Shown: piece by piece, positions 29,106 to 38,944 of the stretch | Numbering within the stretch: position 1 is the stretch's first letter | How the letters are laid out: every line of letters begins with the position of its first letter | NCBI GenBank assembly: GCA_905221605.1 | Contig: CAJNDS010000477.1 | Location: 17,501-72,500, forward strand | Direction of reading: 5' to 3' | DNA length: 55,000 nucleotides | DNA from: Symbiodinium natans | Taxonomy: Eukaryota > Sar > Dinophyceae > Suessiales > Symbiodiniaceae | The notes under the pieces: model-generated | Seen by the model: the letters and a program-made list of their open reading frames with translations, nothing else | What the model was told of the DNA's origin: nothing | Databases searched by the model: none | Made by a program: the position numbers and the translations under genes

Positions 29106-29551
29106 ATGCATTGGAGCCCTGAAGAATCAGCACAAGAATTAGCATCAAGGGCATGGGGCACAGGGAGGGCGGGCGTGTGCTGGAACCCATTGCCTTGTCC
29201 GTGAGGGGGTGGGGTGGGGGCGGGTGGAGCAACTGGCAGAAGGCTGGGTCATGAGAATGCGGGGTATGGTGAAGGCTGGTGAAGGCTGGGGCCATGGACC
29301 TGGGGGTAGGCCCTGGGCCGGTGGGGGCTGGGGCCATGGGACAGGCCTGGGCTGTTGGGGCCATGAAGCCATAGCCAGGGCGGAGAGGGCGGGTGCCGAA
29401 CATGCACTGGAGCCTGGTCAGAAGGCTGAGGATGGGACCATGGGGGTAGGGATGGGACCATGGGGGTAGGGCCCTGAAGCGCTGGGGACATGGGGCCAGC
29501 CATGGGACCATGGGGGTAGGGCCCTGGACCATGCGCGTGAGAGGGCGTGAA

Positions 29552-30147
29552 AGAGTGGTCGGGCGCAGTGGAGGAAGCGTTTTTGATAGAAGGCTGGAGC
29601 CAGGCTGCGGGGGCCATGAAGCCGTGGGGCCAGAGGGCCATGGACCTGGGGGTGGGCCTGGGCCGCTGGGGCCATGAAGCCATGGGGCCAGAGGGCCATG
29701 CAGAGCGGTCCGGGGGAGTGGAGGAAGCGGGCACGCACTGGAGCCCTCATAGTGCCATGGAACCATGGGGGTAGGGCCCTGGGGCGCTGGGGCCATGAAG
29801 CCATGGGGCCAGAGGGTCATGGGGGGGGAAGTGGAGCAAGTGCGAACTGGAGCCCTTAAAACTCAGTGGTCGGGCGCAGTGGAGGAAGCGTTTTTGATAG
29901 AAGGCTGGAGCCAGGCTGCGGGGGCCATGAAGCCGTGGGGCCAGAGGGCCATGGACCTGGGGGTGGGCCTGGGCCGCTGGGGCCATGAAGCCATGGAGCC
30001 AGGAGGAAGCGGGCACGCACTGGAGCTCTTTTGTGCCATGGAACCATGGGGGTAGGGCCCTGGGGCGCTGGGGCCATGAAGCCATGGGGCCAGAGCGTCA
30101 ATGGGGGGGGAAGTGGAGCAAGTGCGAACTGGAGCCCTTAAAACTCA
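29552..30147 (+). repeat. Tandem segmental duplication of about 310 bases
   Basis: The segment starting GTGGTCGGGCGCAGTGGAGG at about 29554 and running to AGCCCTTAAAACTCAG near 29865 is repeated from about 29865 to 30147 with very high identity; the second copy lacks about 30 bases. This is the youngest duplication in the array. Confidence 0.85.
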
Positions 30148-30309
30148 GCTTAGGGCCTATGGTAGAAGGCTGGGGCCATGGGACCATGGGGAATGGCGGG
30201 GTGGGTGGGGGTGGGGGGTGGGGGTGGGAGCGGCAAGCCTGTCATAGATGAGGTGGAAGGTCTAACACGCAGTGGGTCTTCACTGACGCCGCCCCCGGCT
30301 GGGGTCGGC

Positions 30310-30424
30310 GGATATAATAAAGTAATTCAAAAACATACATTTAAATAAACAAATATACATTTATGTATGTACATATATATATACATGTACATGCATAATA
30401 CATTATAGTTTATGCAACATCCAT

Positions 30425-30461
<37 letters not shown>

Positions 30462-30530
30462 TGTATATGAAAAATAACCATTTCATTATCTATGTAGATA
30501 TGTATACATATATATATGCATAATAGAATA
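30310..30530. repeat. AT-rich tract with (TA)n run
   Basis: A sharp switch from GC-rich array to AT-rich DNA with ATATAC/ATGTAC motifs and a perfect TA run at about 30431-30458. No gene is seen. Confidence 0.85.
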
Positions 30531-30549
30531 TACTACTCTCCCTCGAAAA

Positions 30550-32260
30550 CCTACGGAGATCAGACAATGCGACCAGAAGCGTCCAGATTTGTGAGGTGGG
30601 CCCCACCACGAGCCAACTTCATAGAATTGTTGGGTAGCCTCGGGGCTGAAGGTTTTTGATGTGTGAGTCGTGACGCAAAAATGGTGAGCACTTTGTCCCG
30701 GAGGATTGCCTGCCTAAGTTTGCAGGGCTTGCCTCCTACGGAAATGCAACGACAAGATAGAATAACTACCCACAGCATGTACGTAGGTACGGAAAATGTA
30801 TTGTAGATCAAATGGAGCAGAAAGGGTGGTAATCCTTAAGCCACAAGGCTAGGAAGTATTCGAGTGCATAGGGGTGATGCGAACAAATCCATGACATGTA
30901 GGCCCCGAGGAAGTGGGAATACTGTGAGCACATGTCCATTCACTACTCTTTGGAACCTCCCAAAAAGCCTGCTAGAAGTTACTCGAATGTATCTCGGTTT
31001 TCATTCCCAATTTTTCGAAGGTCTCCCAACATGGTTGTCGTTTCCAAGGATAAGGCTCATATAAATTCGCCTTAAGACTCTGAATAGCTCACCTTCCCAA
31101 CGGTTCCATTGAGTGATATGAGTAGTGGGTCAATGGCAAAATGCATTACATAAGTTCAACACTTCGGGAAACCTTAAACAGCAATATGTTCTGGCCAGGC
31201 CTATCCAAAGTCTAGAGCCACAACGACCTTTACATGTACAATATGCATCTTCCTGTAGCGAAAGGCCAACATATTTTCAAATAGCTTCTCCACCCCACAA
31301 ACAAACTTTAGCCCAAGGCCTCCCTCCTTGCGATGTCGAGTTATGCTCCTGCAGCGTCTGCACAGGTTGTTCGAGTCAGGTCAGCGGGCACGATCAGCTC
31401 CTTTCTCTAGCAACATACAGTAGCATGCAGAGACTTTTTCGACCTCCAGGCCCCACCCTCTGAAAGAAAAAGTTTAGGGAGGGCTCCAAGAGTCAGATAT
31501 ATGTGCTCCCAGCGCATAGCCAATGAGGATCACCGAATTCGCCAGGCAGCATTTGCAAATGCATGATAGAAATGCTGCCTGCGCGTCAACTCACCAAGTA
31601 CAGAACACAGTAGTTGACTTCGACCAGGCAGGGGACGTCACAGACCAGGCATACTAAGGCCTACGCAGTGACCACTCATGCAAACGGGACACAGGGGTCC
31701 CACACTACAACCCTATGAGGAGGGCTGGTCCTACAAACCCCAAGAAAGGGGGGAAACAAACAAAACCAAAACGCGGAGGCCCTAAACCCGCTTTGAAAAG
31801 GTCGAAACACTTGCGCCTATCGTGCGTCAAGCCCAGCAGAGGAACATTTCCCTCCATGCTTTGTTGAAGAAAAATGGCCTGAGGTACTTCGGAAGTCAAA
31901 ACACTACGTCCCTTTAAACCCGTGAAGCTGCGGTGGCAAAATTTGGCGGATCCATCCCTCCATCTGCCGATACCGGGCAGACATACAAGCACCAACCCAC
32001 ACACAAACCAAGGAAATGGGCCTTGTACCCCCATCGGGTTTGGGGAGCAAAACGGTAACAACATCAGTCATACCTGGCGGCCATGATGACACACGATTGT
32101 CTTCCAGAGAATGCATGAAACGCAGAAACTGGGCATGAACATGATCTGGCAAACGCTGAAGTTCAACCGTCTCCCATCCGTCAACGCCGCCGGGCCTTGT
32201 CTCGTACACTGCATTTGAGGGGTACACAGGTCATGACCTCAGGGATTACGTACTTGAGGT
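30550..32260 (-). pseudogene. Decayed LINE-type (non-LTR) reverse transcriptase
   Basis: The best part is about 32225-31900: RPGGVDGWETVELQRLP, then WPPGMTDVVTVLLPKPDGG and TRPISLV, the fingers region of non-LTR RTs (PGxDG, then IPK-D...RPISL). About 20 residues later the reading frame changes. The new frame gives GLTHDRRKCFDLF (about 31830-31800), matching palm motif A (D-x3-KxFD). Further 3', broken frames carry KYVGLSLQED (about 31280-31250) and CRCISVGGKPCKLRQAILRD (about 30750-30690), which may be the end of RT and the C-terminal region. Multiple stops and frame changes show a dead copy. The extent beyond 31700 is less sure. Confidence 0.6.
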
Positions 32261-32374
32261 GCCAAAAGAAGGATAGACCCTCTGCAAAACCTTGAAATCT
32301 CGCAGCAGAAAGCGTTTTCGAGCGAAAACATCGCTAAACATCCCTAGGCCCCACTTCAGCTTGCTTCAAACTTA

Positions 32375-33520
32375 GAAGAAGATCCGGATCCAAGGTTCAA
32401 GATTCAGGATGTCTGGGTAAATTGACTCGGCGCTTATTCAGTTTCGTGTAGAGCACTTGTGCGCGTAGTGACACGTAAGAGCACGGAGTGGGCGCAATGC
32501 CGCAGCGAGGGGCTGCTCGAAGCCGTGAGATAGGCTGAGCCGAGCCCCGAGCCTCTTTGGCATTCCTTGCGAAACAGCCACCCTCACCGCCCTACAAACA
32601 GTGGGGCGTGACAGTCGCCTGTCGCCCTGCGCAAACTTTGAAGGCAGGTGCGAGCAGGACGAAGTCAACGCCGCCTGCTGAAAGCTTCCAAAAAGAGAGT
32701 CGTTTGCGTCACTGATTCTTTGCGTCATGTAGTGCTCGGGGGTCATTCAGTTTTTTCTTTCAATTTTGTGAGAGGCTCGGATCCGGATCCAAGACTCAAG
32801 ATTCAAGATGCAGGGTTCACTGGGAATCTCGCCCTTGATTCGCTTTATTCCGTTTCACTCAGTTTTGGTGGCCTGGATCCAGGATTCTCGATTCAAGAGG
32901 TTAGAAAACATCTTGAATCTTGAATCTTGCTTTCAATAATGAATAAAACTGAATAAGGTGAGTAAGGACCTGTACGTAGAGATACCCGGAGTCCCCAACG
33001 TTTGCCGTCGGGCAACGTCCATGTTGTGCGAATGGCCAGAGCATACGATGCCCGCACGATGACTCCGTTCGGTTACCAGTGCGTGCGAATGGCCAGAGCA
33101 ATGACTATTTTGGATGCCGGGAGTGCTCGGGACCCCTTCTTCCAGCCTAAACCGCCCAAAAAACCGTCGCGGACGTTGTTTCCGAGAACCTCGTTTTTTT
33201 TTTTTAGACTGTTAGCATGCTGTTCTGCGTTCCGATGCCTCGATATATTGTAAGTAACAGTGTTCTCAACACCTGAGCCGATGTCATGCCCTCACAAGGT
33301 TTGCGTGAACGCAAACAATGGGGGAAAAGTTTACTAGAGCTTTGTCAAACATCAGCGAGAACTCATAGTGCCAGCGCAACCTCAAAAGAGGTCCGCAACA
33401 CAGCGAAACAGCTGCGACGGCAAACGTGAGGAACGGTGCGCAAAGATACAAGGCAAAGATGCAAGGCAAAGTTGCGGTAGTGATACGGTGCATCTTGAAT
33501 CTGGAATCTTGGATCCGGGC
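32375..33520. repeat. Dispersed GGATCC / TTGAATC repeat family
   Basis: Copies of a ~30-base unit, GGATCCAAGACTCAAGATTC plus AAGATG, occur in plus orientation at about 32383-32412 and 32775-32805. Inverted copies (CATCTTGAATCT...TTGGATCC) lie at about 32921-32940 and 33490-33516, with a partial copy at 32875-32900. A second motif, CTTATTCAGTTT, appears at about 32432 and inverted at about 32946-32958. This arrangement suggests one or more fold-back or MITE-type elements. Within it GTGCGAATGGCCAGAGCA is duplicated at about 33027 and 33087. Confidence 0.6.
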
Positions 33521-33644
33521 CTTTTTTTATTCAAATCTGGCTAAAGCAAAGCTGCTTTCATGCTGCAATCATATTTTCGTGGAGGGTTCACGGAGGAGGG
33601 TGCCCCCCCCTGTATATGTTTATGTTTTATACGAAGACATTTTG

Positions 33645-33796
33645 GTATATATATATATATATACATACATATATACAGATATACAGATGTACAGATATAC
33701 AGATATACAGATATACAGATATACAGATATACATATATACATATATACATATGCATATACATATATACATATACATATATACATATACATATACAG

Positions 33797-33835
<39 letters not shown>

Positions 33836-33850
33836 TATGTATATACATAT
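33645..33850 (+). repeat. (ATATAC)n / (ACAGAT) microsatellite
   Basis: About 200 bases of alternating purine-pyrimidine ATAC, ATATAC and AGATAT units. Open frames through it are Tyr/Ile-rich artefacts. Confidence 0.92.
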
Positions 33851-33869
33851 TCTGTATACATATTTTCTC

Positions 33870-34380
33870 TATGCACCTCTTTATGTGTCTTGGATATGCT
33901 CTCGAGGCGAGGCCTGGCTGAGAACTTCGCTGAGCGAGAGCTCCGGCACGGGACCAAATGAAAGGGATAGCGGTTCATAATGTTTCCAGGTCGAACTGGG
34001 CTTTGAACCCAGGTTGATAGCAGTTGATAGCATCGGATAGCACACGTGCCAATGATCAAAACTTGCACACCAAGTCCAGATGCACGGAGACTGCTGCTGT
34101 TGTTGCACGATTCTGGCTGTGTTACGCGTTCAACGGGGAATGTGCAGCTTTTGAACAGGCCACTGCTTCGCCTAGCCCTTATCTCGAGACGTGCTGCAAC
34201 CGATCAAGAAGCTGGAATGCTGATGATTGTCAAGCCGGTGCTTCACTGAGATGCCGACCTCTCGCGTCCTTCTCCAATGCCCCTGGCACTAGCAGGCACC
34301 TTTGGGGTTCGCAACGTCCCGAGAGATAAAGTTGAACAGCTTTCGCCACCAAATGCCACCCGCGGCCGATTTGCCAGTGA
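33870..34380. other. No feature recognised
   Basis: Mixed-composition sequence. I find no domain, repeat or RNA gene on either strand. Confidence 0.3.
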
Positions 34381-34384
34381 GATT

Positions 34385-34487
34385 CGTACATGTTTTGTAA
34401 ACCTTTTGTAGATCTTTCGCACATCTTTTGTGCATCTTTTGTACATCTTTTGTACATATTTCGTACATCTTCTGTACATCTTCTCAC
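34385..34487 (+). repeat. 12-bp tandem repeat (CATCTTTTGTAC)n
   Basis: Eight to nine diverged units of about 12 bases. The most regular are CATCTTTTGTAC and CATCTTCTGTAC. The minus strand gives a short repetitive Lys/Tyr/Thr frame that I regard as non-genic. Confidence 0.8.
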
Positions 34488-34489
34488 AG

Positions 34490-36479
34490 GTCGGGCCTTG
34501 AAGCCCGATTCCGAGGTCACCGACTCTTTGAAGGTGCCTTTTGTGTGAGAACAGTGAAAATGTCAGACATGTAGCTGGTCTTCGGGGTGTGATGGTATGT
34601 GGCTGTGCATGGAGCCGAAGGCTTTCTGGCGAAGCTTTGTTGAGGCGTGGTTCCTGAGTACGGAGCCTTGCAGTCCAATGAAGCCAACGCAGTTTGGGCA
34701 ATCTGCATATGCTTGCATCTTGTGGTCAGGTGGAGACCAAGAATCGGATGCTGCGCTTGTTGGCATTCATGCGCCTCCGGAACACAATTTTTTGCATCAT
34801 GAACACCATAGCATTGTTCGTGCGAACGCGTACGAGCACGTGAACATGCGAACATGCGAGCCGTTCCCAACGAGCGGAAAGACGTTCTTGATGCTTCGTG
34901 CATAAAATGCTATATGTTGTGATATGACTTGGTGAGAGCCCTGTGCCCCGATCTGGAACGTGTGTTTTTTCCAAGCAGACATGTGAGACAGCTCACCGTT
35001 GATGATGGATGATTGTGTGCGTTCTCTGTGTCGTAGACTTGGCATGTGTAGCAGAGCACTTAGCCGAATGCGATTTGACAGCGGTGGTCTTGCCACTTTG
35101 CTTGTTGGCAGCGAGTGCGCTGAGTATTTTCTGAAACATCAACAGGCAGTAGTGACTCAGTGCAGAGGGGCAGAGCGCGGGTGCAAGAAGGTACCATCAT
35201 TTGCGGGATCCAGCGGAGCCTGGCCAAGGCAAGACACAGAGCCGGGCTAGCACGATTTTGCAGTCAGTTTTCTAGCAGTGGCATGAGAGTTCCTGTGACC
35301 AAGGTAGTTCAAGGTAGTTTTCCTGTAGATGTGGGGTGGGTTTCTTGTAGACAGAGACATGGGGGGTGGTATGGTGCGGTCTTCGTTAGGTACCTTGCTG
35401 GATACAGGGCCTGGCATCAGACTGCATGAGGGGGTTCGTGACCTCGGGAGGTTTGTGTGATGGGGACGGGAGGGCACATTTGGCACCAAAAAAGACCCCA
35501 AAAAGATTAGAAATCGGCAAGCTGGCAGAACCCCATTCCCTGCTTCGTGGAAATCTGCAATCTGCTTGAACTGCTCACGCAGCTGGTCCTTTGACTCGCC
35601 CTCAAGCGAACAGCCTCTGGGCTCGATGGGTCGATGGGAGTGCCGGCATACATCTAAAGTGGGGAAGTAAGCGAATACCCCGGCGGCGGTTCGGCCCGGG
35701 CAGCCTTTCAGGTTGGGCCTGCACACGGAGGACAGCAACCAACTTCGGTAAGCAACACGCATATGCACGACAATTCTCAAGCAAGGGTTTGGGAACGAGT
35801 CGGTGTTTGGGCCCCCAAGCGTTCGGGGATCCGTGGAGTCGTTCGTTGGCGCCAGAGGAGTGGATGGATTGCAGAACTCAGCTATTCGGGCGCAGGTGCG
35901 GAAGGCAGTATCTGCCAGGACGACATAGATGAGTGCGGTCCTTAGGTAGGGCAGCTTGATATCTGGAAGCTCTTGTCAGAGTTGGACAAGCAACTGAACA
36001 GGGCGGTACGATGCCTTGCAGCATGTTTGCAGCTAAGGATCTGCGGGTTGCTGGCAGGGCATTTGCCGGTAGGGCACCACGAGGCCAGCCCATCAAGTAG
36101 CACTTGCTGAGAGAGTCACTGGACGCAGACTGCCATGCCGTCAAGGTCTTAGCGCTTGGCATCGAGGTTTTCTTGTCGCTGAGAGCTGTTCACGCAAAGG
36201 ATGAGGCGCCCCAGCTTCCAGGTGAGAGAATGGCTGAGAGATGTTGAGGCGCTTGGCCATAGTACAATAGAAAGCGTTCGAATGCTCGAACTCTGTGCAG
36301 TGAGTATGCATGTCATGGCAAGTGGCAGGCGGCAACGACCAGGCCTGGGCATACTACTCCGGATGCCCGATGTTGTGCACAGAAGTCAAGCTGGGCCTCC
36401 TTGAGCATATCATGCGCATGAAGGACGGCAATTCAGCCAGAGTGCCTTTACCTGCTTCGCCTCGCCTGGAGCCCTGCCA
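34490..36479. other. No gene recognised
   Basis: Several open frames of 60-180 codons exist on both strands, but none shows a known motif or a convincing residue pattern. Some plus-strand pieces near 36000-36250 could be exons (for example SLDADCHAVKVLALG near 36117). This is the target site of the insertion to the right. Confidence 0.3.
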
Positions 36480-36487
36480 CATGAGCT
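36480..36487 (+). repeat. Left target-site duplication CATGAGCT
   Basis: The 8-base CATGAGCT abuts the left terminal repeat and recurs at 38937-38944 immediately outside the right terminal repeat. Confidence 0.7.
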
Positions 36488-36495
36488 GGGATGCG

Positions 36496-36565
36496 GATCA
36501 AAAAATTTATTTCGGATCAAGAAAAATTTATTTAGGATCAAGAAAAAATTTATTTAGGATCAAAA
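36496..36565 (+). repeat. Left subterminal GGATCAAAAA repeats
   Basis: Four units of GGATCAAAAAATTTATTT type at about 19-22 base spacing. They are the mirror of the array at the right end of the element. Confidence 0.8.
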
Positions 36566-36598
36566 AGTAATTTATTCTGTTCTTCCGACGGAGAAAGA

Positions 36599-37110
36599 GA
36601 AAATGGGATGGAGGGAGGGAGAAAAGGAGGGAGGGAGGGAAGGAAGGGTGGAAGGACGGAAGGACAGGAAGGAAGGAAGGAAGGAAGGAAGGAAGGAAGG
36701 AAGGAAGGAAGGAAGGAAGGAAGGAAGGAAGGAAGGAAGGAAGGAAGGAAGGAAGGAAGGAGAAGGAAGAAGGGATGGAAGGATGGAAGGAAGGAAGGAG
36801 GAGGGAAGGAAGGAAGGACGGAAGAAGGAAGGAAGGAAGGAAGGAAGGAAGGAAGGAAGGAAGGAAGGAAGGAAGGAAGGAAGGAAGGAAGGAAGGAAGG
36901 AAGGAAGGAAGGAAGGAAGGAAGGATGGAAGGATGGAAGGATGGAAGGATGGAAGGATGGAAGGATGGAAGGATGGAAGGATGGAAGGATGGAAGGATGG
37001 AAGGATGGAAGGATGGAAGGATGGAAGGAACCAAGGAAGCAAGGAAGCAAGGAAGGAAGGGAAGGAAAGGAAAGGAAAGGAAAGGAAAAGGAAAAGGAAA
37101 AGGAAGGCCG
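36599..37110 (+). repeat. Purine-only microsatellite block
   Basis: Almost pure A/G for 500 bases: (AAGG)n at about 36662-36765 and 36826-36925, an 8-base (GGATGGAA)n block at about 36923-37028, then (GGAAA)n to 37110. Polypurine tracts of this length can form triplex structures. The Lys/Glu/Gly/Arg and Pro/Ser/Phe frames through it are artefacts. Confidence 0.93.
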
Positions 37111-37575
37111 GAATCAAGAAAGACAGAAAAAGGCATTTTCACAAAAGAAAGAAAGCAAGGAAGACGTCGTGCCAGCTTGCTTCAAAGCATACGTATTCTG
37201 GCCTTTGGTTGCTTGGTGCTGTGCTCCTAAGGTCCTCTGGCCACGTGGTCCTCTGGTCCTCCGGTCCTCCGGTCCTCTGGTCCCGTGGTTTCCCTGTCCC
37301 CTGGTCAGAGTTTGTTTTTTTTGGTCATAATGGTATATTTAGTTCTGTAGGAAAACATAACATAACATATGATATATGTATGTGTATATATTAAAGCAAA
37401 GTACAATGATATTATATAGTGGAATAGAGTATCATAGAACAAAATATCGTATAGTATACCTTTGTATGATAAAAAAATATAAAAAATCGTAGTAAGAAAG
37501 CGTATATGTATATATTTAATGCTATTTGTATATATAAAATTCATAATACACAATACATATTTATTGTTTGTTTGG

Positions 37576-37855
37576 CGCCGGGCAAGCTTGTTCAACGCGT
37601 ATGAATCCCTTCCAAACCCATGATGCGAGCATTGTGTTTGCAAATGGGGGGGGGGGTCTGCGCCCCCCCCCTCAAACCCCCCGCTGTTTTTTTAAGCCAG
37701 CATATGAATATCCTTTCCAAACCAATGATGCGAGCGTTGTGTTTGCAAACGGGGGGGGGCTGCGCCCCCCCCAACCCCCCCGCTGTTTTCTTAGTCCGGG
37801 CAAGCTTGCTTCAAAGCACATGAATCCTTCCAATCCCATGATGCGAGCACTTTTT
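37576..37855 (+). repeat. Three ~110-bp repeats with G-run/C-run hairpins
   Basis: Each copy has GCAAGCTTG...(TTCAA), ATGAATCCTTCCAA and CCATGATGCGAGCATTGTGT. In the first two copies this is followed by G9-11, TCTGCG or CTGCG, C8-10 and CCCCGCTGTTTT. The G-run and C-run pair as strong hairpins at about 37646-37682 and 37751-37790. Confidence 0.85.
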
Positions 37856-37864
37856 TGCATAATA

Positions 37865-38450
37865 TAATAATACACAAAAATACAACACTTTTCAAGTATA
37901 TACAAGAATATGCAGCAATATACACGTAAAACAAGAATAACTTACAACAACTTTCAGTAATTGACAATAGTATTCAATAATCGACAACAATATACAATAA
38001 TATACGAAAATGTACAATAATACACAACAATATATACAATAATTTTCGAAAATATACAAAAATATACAGTAGTATAGAAAAACACAAAAACTCAATGACA
38101 TGCAATAATGTAACATAGTATACAATAATATACAACAATAGACAATAATATACAATGACATACAATAATATACTATAATATAGAATAATCTGCAGTAACA
38201 TACAAAGAAAACTCAATAATATACCATAATGTACAGTAATCTACAAAAAAGAGAATAATACACAATAATTTTGAAAATATACAATAACATTCGATAATAT
38301 GCAACAATATAAAGTATTATACAAAAATACAAGAAAATACACGACAATACAATAATACTCAACAAGATGTACAACAATATACAATAATATGCAAGAATAT
38401 ACAATGTCATACAATACTATACAAGAATATACCATACTATGCCATAATAT
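37865..38450. repeat. AT-rich degenerate (ACAATAATAT)n tract
   Basis: About 580 bases of diverged 10-12-base units (TACAATAATA, ACAACAATAT, AGAATATAC). The minus strand gives Ile/Leu/Tyr/Cys-rich frames that reflect the repeat only. Confidence 0.85.
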
Positions 38451-38528
38451 ACATGCTTCAGAGTATACGCATTTTTTTGAAACTTCTAATGCCAAGATGC
38501 CAGCATTGATTTGCAGCCTCTGCAAACT

Positions 38529-38790
38529 CAGAAATGCTGCTATTTACAGTATTTCCAGCCTTTGAAATCGCAGAAATGCTGCTATTTTCAGTATTTGCAG
38601 CCTCTGGAAACTCAGAAATACTAAAGTGTACAGTATTTCCAGCTTCTGAATGCGCAGAACTGCTGCTATATACAATATCTGCAGCCTCTCTGGGAACTCA
38701 GAAATGCTGCTATTTTCAGTAGTTCCTGCATAAATGCTGTGTTTTTCCGGTATTTAGAGCTCGCGAACGGCCAGAACTGCTGCATTTCTG
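38529..38790 (+). repeat. 42-bp minisatellite
   Basis: Units starting CAGAAATGCTGCTATTTTCA and ending CAGCCTCTGGAAACT begin at 38529, 38571, 38613, 38655 and 38699, giving periods of 42, 42, 42 and 44. Shorter, diverged units start at 38729 and 38772. The 42-base period equals 14 codons, so one frame stays open through it. Confidence 0.88.
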
Positions 38791-38837
38791 AGCGTTTACG
38801 GCCTCCGTTTCGCTTGCAAGAAGCCTTAGAAGCCTTC

Positions 38838-38930
38838 AGTAAATTATTTTTTGATCCCAAATAAGTTTTTTTTTTGATCCGCCTAGAAATAAATTATTTT
38901 TTGATCCCAAATAAAGTCTTTTTGATCCCC
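38838..38930 (-). repeat. Right subterminal GGATCAAAAA repeats
   Basis: Four units of TTTTTTGATCC with AAATAAATTA spacers, inverted relative to the left end of the element. Confidence 0.8.
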
Positions 38931-38936
38931 TACCCC

Positions 38937-38944
38937 CATGAGCT
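38937..38944 (+). repeat. Right target-site duplication CATGAGCT
   Basis: Identical to 36480-36487; together they frame the 2449-base insertion. Confidence 0.7.

Larger units (their letters stand above)
26700..30235 (+). repeat. GC-rich diverged repeat array
   Basis: The array is built from shuffled copies of a few recurring phrases: GGGCCGCTGGGGCCATGAAG, GCCATGGGGCCAGAGGGCCA, GGAGTGGAGGAAGCGGGCAT, TGCACTGGAGCCC followed by TTAAAACTCAGCTTAGGGCC, and TATGGTAGAAGGCTGGG. Full units are roughly 150-300 bases and repeat at least ten times with deletions, all in one orientation. Long frames through it on both strands (poly-Pro, Trp/Gly-rich) are by-products of composition. No gene is recognised inside. 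Confidence 0.85.
36488..38936. mobile_element. Non-autonomous DNA transposon (hAT-like), 2.45 kb
   Basis: The left end reads GGGATGCGGATCAAAAAA. The complement of the right end reads GGGGTAGGGGATCAAAAAG. Both continue with 2-4 subterminal copies of a ~21-base unit built on GGATCAAAAA and TTTATTT, in opposite orientation at the two ends (36496-36565 and 38838-38930). An 8-bp direct repeat, CATGAGCT, flanks the element, the length typical of hAT elements. No transposase frame is visible. The inside is purine microsatellite, three ~110-bp repeats with G/C hairpins, an AT-rich ACAATAATAT tract and a 42-bp minisatellite. The superfamily is inferred from duplication length only. Confidence 0.65.

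Noticed and set aside
26495-30101. Many Pro-, Trp/Gly- and Met/Ala-rich frames of 60-370 codons
   Set aside because: They follow the GC-rich repeat array and G-runs on both strands, with no domain and no codon pattern.
33980-34020. Sequence around GCTTTGAACCCAGG considered as a tRNA T-arm
   Set aside because: No acceptor stem, anticodon arm or D-arm could be folded around it.
33541-34068. Tyr/Ile/Cys-rich frames
   Set aside because: Translation of the ATATAC microsatellite on either strand.
36528-37394. Lys/Glu/Gly/Arg and Pro/Ser/Phe/Leu frames
   Set aside because: Direct products of AAGG, GGATGGAA and GGAAA repeats.
38529-38790. CRISPR-like direct repeats
   Set aside because: Units are contiguous without unique spacers, and the context is a eukaryotic transposon. 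It is a minisatellite.
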